Source of the DNA: DAOUAT01 sp964551735
GTDB lineage: Bacteria > Chloroflexota > Anaerolineae > CG2-30-64-16
Direction of reading: 5' to 3'
NCBI GenBank assembly: GCA_964551735.1
Contig: CAZKEF010000009.1
Coordinates: 62,001-126,000 of the forward strand
DNA length: 64,000 nt
The position numbers and the translations under genes are program-made. How positions within the stretch are numbered: the stretch's first letter is position 1; every line of letters starts with the position of its first letter. The notes under the pieces were generated by a model, which was given only the letters and a program-made list of their open reading frames with translations, did no database searches and was not told where the DNA came from. Of the stretch, positions 59,493 through 64,000 are shown piece by piece.

Positions 59493-60422
59493 TTACCCAG
59501 ACCGTGCCCGCGTCAACGGCCTAAACCCCTCGCCCAGTACCTCGTTGCTCGGGCTGATCACAACGAACGCGTCCGGATCGGCCTGGCTCACCAACTCGCG
59601 CAATGTGGCCACCTGGCGACGGTTTACCGCAGTAAAAAGCATAATCCGTTCGGTGCCGCTGTAACCGCCTTCACCCCTCAGGATCGTCACCCCGCGGTCA
59701 AGGCGGGCCAAGATGCCATCGCGCACCGCGGCCGGTTGTGTAGTGATAACATAGGCGACATTGCCGGCGTGCAAGCCTGTCTCCAGGGTGTCAATAACGC
59801 GCGCCATCACCCAGGCGGCGATCAACGCGTAAAGCGCCGGCGCCAGCCCAAAGAAGAAGGCTGCCAGCGCCAAGATTGCCAGATCCATCGCCAGCAGAGA
59901 ACTCGCCATGCGAATACCCCGGAAATGCTCCAGCAATTTCGCCGGGATCTCGGTGCCACCGCCGGTCGCCTGGGCCCTGAAGACCAGGCCCATGCCCGCA
60001 CCATAGAGCAAGCCACCGTACAGGATATACAGCAGCGGCTCGCCCTGCACCACCGGCACGTGAGGGCGCAACACATCAATCAACAAGGACGTGAGTGCTG
60101 AAGTAAACACGGTTTTGGGACCGAATTCTACGCCCAAGATACGCATCCCAGCAATCAAAAACGGGATATTCATCACAAATAATGTTGCGCCAACTGGCCA
60201 CCCCCACAACCGGTTAGCGAACATCGCGAGCGCGGTGAAACCGCCAGGGACGACGTCGTTGGGATCGAGAAAAATATCCACCGACAGCGCCATGCAGAAA
60301 CAACCGGCGATGATCAGGACGACGTTGAACAGGGCGCGGCCGGTCAGCGCGCCCCAACGGGTGCGAAGCAGGACGCGGCGGTTAAAGCGACGGATCGCGT
60401 CGCCGAAGACAGTTGGGGACAT
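59493..60422 (-). CDS. YitT-family membrane protein (DUF161 + DUF2179)
   Basis: 309 residues. Five to six membrane segments (LFNVVLIIAGCFCMALSVDI, GVEFGPKTVFTSALTSLLID, GLLYGAGMGLVFRAQATGGG), then a C-terminal cytoplasmic domain (AYVITTQPAAVRDGI, GVTILRGEGGYSGTERIML). A widespread family of unknown transport function. Confidence 0.92.
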   Translation of the reverse strand: MSPTVFGDAIRRFNRRVLLRTRWGALTGRALFNVVLIIAGCFCMALSVDIFLDPNDVVPGGFTALAMFANRLWGWPVGATLFVMNIPFLIAGMRILGVEFGPKTVFTSALTSLLIDVLRPHVPVVQGEPLLYILYGGLLYGAGMGLVFRAQATGGGTEIPAKLLEHFRGIRMASSLLAMDLAILALAAFFFGLAPALYALIAAWVMARVIDTLETGLHAGNVAYVITTQPAAVRDGILARLDRGVTILRGEGGYSGTERIMLFTAVNRRQVATLRELVSQADPDAFVVISPSNEVLGEGFRPLTRARSG

Positions 60423-60454
60423 AACTCACCGTGGAAATAAGATTGGGCGCAATA

Positions 60455-60482
60455 AGTATAGCCTGTCTCGGTGAAGACGCAA
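60455..60482 (-). promoter_or_regulatory. Candidate promoter of the YitT-like gene
   Basis: On the - strand TTGCGT, 16-base spacer, TATACT (60460-60455), start codon about 33 bases downstream. Confidence 0.5.
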
Positions 60483-60758
60483 AAAACTACCGCCTCACAC
60501 CCCATTAGCTCCATCGTACGGTGGTCGCCTTCATGCAGAAAAGTCGTCAGATAATACTTAAGCCCAGACGCGGCGACGCGGATGGCGCGAACCCCCTCCG
60601 CACCATCCGCGTCTATCTGTAGGACGTGTATCTACCCGATAGCTACACTAGCTGCCGCAGCCGACACGACCCTCTCAGACTACGGTGCCCGTTCTCGACA
60701 CCCTCCGATAGCGGTGCTATCCAAACGCAAACACGACCCGCAGGCAAAGCCACTGTGG
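60483..60758. other. Intergenic region with a GACGCGGATGG inverted repeat
   Basis: Holds gacgcggatggcgcg / ccatccgcgtc (about 60577-60614), another small palindrome; otherwise nothing recognised. No supported gene. Confidence 0.5.
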
Positions 60759-61253
60759 CTATTGGCATACCGGACTCGTGGCCCACATAACGCAGAAGCG
60801 TTGCTGTAGTCGGAGGACCAAGGAGTCCAACTGCGCCTGGACCCGTGCGCGCACCTGCGACCATATACGATTCTGGTACTGCGGCTGATCCTGCGCGGGC
60901 GGCTCCGCCGGGGAGTCATTCTGCACTCGGGTCCGGGTTTGCACCTGCACTTCGTTGCGATACTGCGGCTGATCCTGCGCAGGCGGCTCCGCCGGGGAGT
61001 CATTCTGCACCCGGGTCCGGGTTTGCACCTGCACCTCGTTGCGATACTGCGGCTGATCCTGCGCAGGCGGCTCCGCCGGCGGCTCGGGCTGAGCCTGGTT
61101 CTGCGTTTGTGTCTGCTGCTGGGTCGCCTGTTGAGTGTTGGCGCCAGCGCCCTCACCCGGGCCTTGTGCGAAACCGGTTGAGCTGATCACGAGAACTCCG
61201 ATCAGCGCCAGTATGATACTCAGCATCAAGATACGACGAGCACGATTCTTCAT
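60759..61253 (-). CDS. Secreted Pro/Gln-rich tandem-repeat protein
   Basis: 164 residues. N-terminal signal peptide (RRILMLSIILALIGVLVI) cut near GFAQG. A Gln/Thr/Pro-rich stretch and three 28-residue repeats (DSPAEPPAQDQPQYRNEVQV-type), then a short tail with two Cys (QQRFCVMWATSPVCQ). AAGGAGG precedes ATG 61253. Low complexity; no family recognised. It is divergent from an ECF sigma gene, a common layout for a sigma-factor target. Confidence 0.75.
   Translation of the reverse strand: MKNRARRILMLSIILALIGVLVISSTGFAQGPGEGAGANTQQATQQQTQTQNQAQPEPPAEPPAQDQPQYRNEVQVQTRTRVQNDSPAEPPAQDQPQYRNEVQVQTRTRVQNDSPAEPPAQDQPQYQNRIWSQVRARVQAQLDSLVLRLQQRFCVMWATSPVCQ
60877..61083. repeat. 84-base tandem coding repeat (3 copies)
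   Basis: tactgcggctgatcctgcgc begins at 60877, 60961 and 61045, exactly 84 bases apart, encoding 28-residue units. Copies 1-2 are nearly identical. Confidence 0.9.
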
Positions 61254-61470
61254 GGTTAGTTCCTCCTTGACTATGTTGAATCTTTCAGCGTTGGCTGGCC
61301 ACCACCTGAGAAGTGAGGCAGCGCTGTCAATCACACAAACGCTCTCATCTCACTTAGCATACGGGACACGGCAACTTTCTTCTCAGATTCTCTGAGTGCT
61401 CGCCTGCTATCCGGGTGATCAGCACGCAAGCAGCTCACTTGCCTCGCAATAGGCGGATGGCACCCATATT

Positions 61471-61479
61471 TGATATAAT
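61471..61479 (+). promoter_or_regulatory. Extended -10 promoter of the ECF sigma gene
   Basis: TGATATAAT, a perfect extended -10 (TGnTATAAT), with no clear -35. Leader to the start codon about 83 bases. Confidence 0.5.
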
Positions 61480-61568
61480 GGCGATGCCATACATCAACGC
61501 TAGGAAGAATTCGAGGAACAGAAGCCGTATGCCCCCGCCTGTAACCACGTTTGTTTGAATAACGGATT

Positions 61569-62138
61569 ATGCACGTAGCGATCACCGACACACAGGTCTT
61601 GGCCCTGATACCTGCTTGCCAGCGCGGTGATGCCAGGGCGATAGAGGCGTTATATGACCTCTACGCCGACCGCATTTATCGTTATATTTTGGCGCGGATA
61701 GGCGATGCCAGCGCGGCCGAGGACTTAACAGCAGAGGTTTTCCTGCGGGTCATTCAGCACATACGGAAATTCAAGCTGGATACCGCCCGCCCAGCGGCGT
61801 CGGTCAGCGCCTGGCTCTATCGTATCGCGGCGAATCTGGTTGCCGACCATCATCGGGCGTGGGGGCGTCGGCGCACAGTCAATATCGAAGAGGATGCAAC
61901 TCTGGTCTCAAAGGCGCTAGGTCCCGCTCAACTGGCGGAGCGCCGGGACACGCTGGCACAGCTCTCTGCGGCATTGGAGAAACTGACCGAAGATCAACGC
62001 CTGGTGGTGCTCTGCAAATTCGGCGAGGGGATGAGCAATGCAGAAGCAGCAGCGTGGTTAGGAAAAACGGAAGGCGCGGTCGAGGCGCTGCAACACCGGG
62101 CCCTGCGTACGCTATCTCGACTGTTGAGCATGAAGTAG
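61569..62138 (+). CDS. ECF-type RNA polymerase sigma factor
   Basis: 189 residues. Region 2: EALYDLYADRIYRYILARIG, DASAAEDLTAEVFLRVIQH; region 4: LTEDQRLVVLCKFGEGMSNA with helix-turn-helix KTEGAVEALQHRALRTLSRL. Followed 6 bases later by a membrane protein gene that is its probable anti-sigma or partner. Likely controls a cell-envelope regulon. Confidence 0.92.
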   Translation: MHVAITDTQVLALIPACQRGDARAIEALYDLYADRIYRYILARIGDASAAEDLTAEVFLRVIQHIRKFKLDTARPAASVSAWLYRIAANLVADHHRAWGRRRTVNIEEDATLVSKALGPAQLAERRDTLAQLSAALEKLTEDQRLVVLCKFGEGMSNAEAAAWLGKTEGAVEALQHRALRTLSRLLSMK

Positions 62139-62144
62139 GACATA

Positions 62145-63314
62145 ATGAGCAGATCAGAACTGAGCAGCATCCTGGGCCGCTGCCTGGAAGCAATGCGGGC
62201 AGGCGATACGCTTGCAGCCTGCCTGGCCCGCTATCCCGAACACGCAGCCGAGCTTGAGCCGCTGCTGACGATGGCCGGCGACTTGGACGCGTTGGGCGGG
62301 TATGAACTCAGCAGCGCGGCACGGCTGCGCGCCAAGGCGCGGCTCCGCCAGGCAACGCACCGCGAAGTGCGTCCGCCATTGTGGGCATGGCTGCGCCCGG
62401 GCGGCCTTCTGGCGCCGCGTGCGGCCGTCGGCCTGGCAATCTTCATGCTTTGCCTTCTCTTAACTTCAGGTGTGGTGGCTGCCAGCCAGCCTGGTGACCT
62501 GGTCTATGGGCTCCGCGTGGCGGTGGAACGGGTTCCCGCGCTACTGGCGTCCGATGCGCAGGCACGCGCACGCGCTGAGATGGGGATCGCCACCCGCAGG
62601 CTGGGCGACCTGGACCGGGTCATGCGCAGCCAGGAACAAGATCTCGATGGCCGAACCCTTACGGCCCTGCTAACCAGCGTAGAAGAGGCCGCAAAACTGG
62701 CCGGAAGCCTTCCCCCGGCAGAGCAGGCCGCGATGGCGGCGCGCCTATTGAGCCAGGCAGAAGTGTTGGCCCAAATGGGCCAGTCCGCGCGCCAGGCACA
62801 GCATGCCGCAGCGCTCCAGGACGCGGCCGCGCGGGCTCATCGTGCAGCCGAGCGGACCTGGGCCGGGACGCGATCTGCTGAGCCGTCCCCCAGCGGCCCA
62901 GCATACCAGCCGACGGTAGAATCTGTTGCCAGCCCGCACAGCGACCCCACTCCGGCACTCACGCCTGCCGCCACGATCGCTGCGCCCACGCCTGCCGGTT
63001 CAGCGGAACCGAGGCGCGCAACCCCTGAAGATGCCGGCCAGCAAAGAAAAATGCCACGGGCCCAACCTGCGGCCACCCCGCAGGTGAACACACGGCCGAC
63101 GACAACGCCAGGTCCCGGCCCGGCAGCGACTCACCGTGCCCCAGCGCCGATCCTCCCCGGCCCCAAGGCAACCGTGTCGAACCCCGGCTCGACAGTCACG
63201 CCACCAGGTCCTGGCGCAACCAGTACTTCGCCGGGATCTGATCCTGGGCCAAACTCGCTGAAGCCCGAGCCAGGCACCACGCCTGCCAGCACCCCTGTGT
63301 TGCGAAACAAGTAA
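62145..63314 (+). CDS. DUF5667-like membrane protein, probable ECF-sigma partner
   Basis: 389 residues. Cytoplasmic N-terminus (LGRCLEAMRAGDTLAACLAR, YPEHAAELEPLL), one membrane helix (AAVGLAIFMLCLLLTSGVVA, about 95-114), then a coiled extracellular domain starting QPGDLVYGLRVAVERVPALL as in DUF5667, and a long Pro/Thr/Ala/Gly-rich disordered C-terminus. The N-terminal YPEH pattern is frequent in proteins next to ECF sigma genes. Anti-sigma role is inference; no ZAS HxxxCxxC motif is seen. Confidence 0.75.
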   Translation: MSRSELSSILGRCLEAMRAGDTLAACLARYPEHAAELEPLLTMAGDLDALGGYELSSAARLRAKARLRQATHREVRPPLWAWLRPGGLLAPRAAVGLAIFMLCLLLTSGVVAASQPGDLVYGLRVAVERVPALLASDAQARARAEMGIATRRLGDLDRVMRSQEQDLDGRTLTALLTSVEEAAKLAGSLPPAEQAAMAARLLSQAEVLAQMGQSARQAQHAAALQDAAARAHRAAERTWAGTRSAEPSPSGPAYQPTVESVASPHSDPTPALTPAATIAAPTPAGSAEPRRATPEDAGQQRKMPRAQPAATPQVNTRPTTTPGPGPAATHRAPAPILPGPKATVSNPGSTVTPPGPGATSTSPGSDPGPNSLKPEPGTTPASTPVLRNK

Positions 63315-63373
63315 GTACGAATGCAAAGGCATCTTCGAACCCCGTGGCACAATCAGAGAAATCGTAACCGAAT

Positions 63374-63411
63374 AGCGTTATCCTCTGTTTCACTGCACAG
63401 AGGATAACGCT
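63374..63411. terminator. 15-bp perfect hairpin after the DUF5667-like gene
   Basis: agcgttatcctctgt / acagaggataacgct with an 8-base loop. No strong T-tract, but position and stability suit a transcription end. Confidence 0.6.
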
Positions 63412-63441
63412 CCTAAATTATCGTTCCCCATCGCAACGTGC

Positions 63442-63447
63442 TAGAAT
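63442..63447 (+). promoter_or_regulatory. Candidate -10 element of the histidine phosphatase gene
   Basis: TAGAAT in gctagaatgcg, identical to the acpP -10 context at 28178-28188. It lies 7 bases before the ATG, implying a leaderless or near-leaderless transcript. The -35 is weak. Confidence 0.4.
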
Positions 63448-63454
63448 GCGCTGC

Positions 63455-64000
63455 ATGGAACTCTACATCATTCGTCACGCCCAATCATCCAACAACGCGC
63501 TGCAAGATCAATCTCTGCGCGTGGTAGACCCGGCATTGACCGACCTGGGCCGACGTCAGGCCGAGCTGCTGGCTGCGCACCTGGCTGCAGGCGCCGACCA
63601 CGAATCGCAGCCCTGCGAGACCGAGCCACCCAACGGCGGCAACGGCGCCTGTTTCGGCATCACGCGGCTGGTCACCAGCCCCATGTATCGCACCCTGCTG
63701 ACCACGCGGCCCATCGCTCGCTCCCTCGGCCTGCGCCCCGAGGTGTGGCCCGACGTCTACGAGCACGGCGGCATGTGGTTGGAGCACAGCGGCGACCGGG
63801 GGATCGTGGGCTATCCCGGCATGTCCCGCAGCGAAATATGTGCCTGCTTGCCCGGCGCCATCCTGCCTCAGGCGATCACCGACGCCGGCTGGTATGACCC
63901 CGGGTTGGGGCAAGAGACCCTGGAACGCGCGGCCTGGCGGGCAGGTCAAGTCGCGGCCGCGCTGCACCGACGCGCCGCCGTTGCCGCGCCGGATGAGCGC
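63455..64000 (+). CDS. Histidine phosphatase family protein (partial, runs off the right end)
   Basis: 182 residues visible, no stop before the window edge. MELYIIRHAQSSNN carries the phospho-His (His8) of the RHxx motif; LTDLGRRQAELLAAHLA and TSPMYRTLLTTRPIARSLGL are phosphoglycerate-mutase-family motifs. A Gly/Asn-rich insertion lies near residues 48-65. Probable broad phosphatase acting on a small phosphoester. No ribosome binding site; see the -10 element. Confidence 0.85.
   Translation, partial: MELYIIRHAQSSNNALQDQSLRVVDPALTDLGRRQAELLAAHLAAGADHESQPCETEPPNGGNGACFGITRLVTSPMYRTLLTTRPIARSLGLRPEVWPDVYEHGGMWLEHSGDRGIVGYPGMSRSEICACLPGAILPQAITDAGWYDPGLGQETLERAAWRAGQVAAALHRRAAVAAPDER

Noticed and set aside
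60877..61083. Regular 84-base repeat that could resemble a CRISPR array
   Set aside because: The repeats are adjacent, lack spacers, and keep an exact multiple of three in a coding frame with signal peptide; no cas gene nearby.
63485..63967. - strand 160-codon frame at the right edge
   Set aside because: Shadow of the partial histidine phosphatase on the + strand, which has RHA and TSPMYR motifs.
1..64000. tRNA, rRNA, transposase, integrase, att sites, CRISPR
   Set aside because: Scanned by eye for conserved stems and protein motifs; none seen. Short RNAs could be missed without a covariance search.

Overview
GC-rich, densely coded 64 kb, read here as part of a Chloroflexota chromosome (probably Anaerolineae-like, possibly a metagenome-assembled genome). 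This rests on gene content (MalT/BTAD-type ATPase regulators, type 2 IPP isomerase, GlgE, GAF histidine kinases, lipoprotein-fed ABC importers) and on the many palindromic and degenerate short-word intergenic repeats. No rRNA, tRNA, CRISPR array, phage or transposase gene was found, so taxonomy is inference.

Region 1 (1-21.7 kb, all + strand) is an accessory-looking CoA-thioester cluster: a PduT-like tandem BMC shell protein, a conserved small protein, a nitroreductase-family oxidoreductase, a thiolase, a large ATPase/BTAD regulator, an SDR dehydrogenase, two beta-ketoacyl synthase III/HMG-CoA-synthase-like enzymes with non-standard active sites, two alpha/beta hydrolases, a CoA-transferase, a second (SCP-x-like) thiolase, a DUF35 Zn-ribbon/OB protein and a complete LIV-type ABC importer (livKGFHM). 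It looks like an import-and-CoA-dependent conversion pathway whose substrate cannot be read from sequence. Two of its genes carry palindromic repeat elements inserted in frame.

Region 2 (21.7-28.5 kb) holds an MFS transporter, a zinc-ribbon membrane protein, mutY, a decayed LacI regulator before ribokinase, a prenyl synthase/type 2 IPP isomerase pair (-) and acyl carrier protein with a near-consensus promoter and clean terminator. Region 3 (28.5-44.2 kb) is carbohydrate and phospholipid-derived uptake: a glucosidase-SBP-permease-permease operon, ctaB, msrA, a GlpQ lipoprotein, ugpBAE without an ATPase gene, a glycogen-synthase-like GT5 enzyme and glgE. Region 4 (44.2-49.8 kb) has an orphan DNA methyltransferase and a complete panB-panE-panC-panD-coaX operon with a terminator hairpin just before panB. 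Region 5 (49.8-64 kb) has two giant secreted metallophosphoesterases with repeat domains, a two-component system, a YitT-type membrane protein, and an ECF sigma factor with a DUF5667-like membrane protein, divergent from a secreted Pro/Gln-rich repeat protein; a histidine phosphatase gene runs off the right edge.

The most unusual layer is the repeats: several palindromic families and several 7-10 bp word repeats sit between genes, touch start codons, form gene 3' ends (panB, 7031-7267) and invade coding frames.
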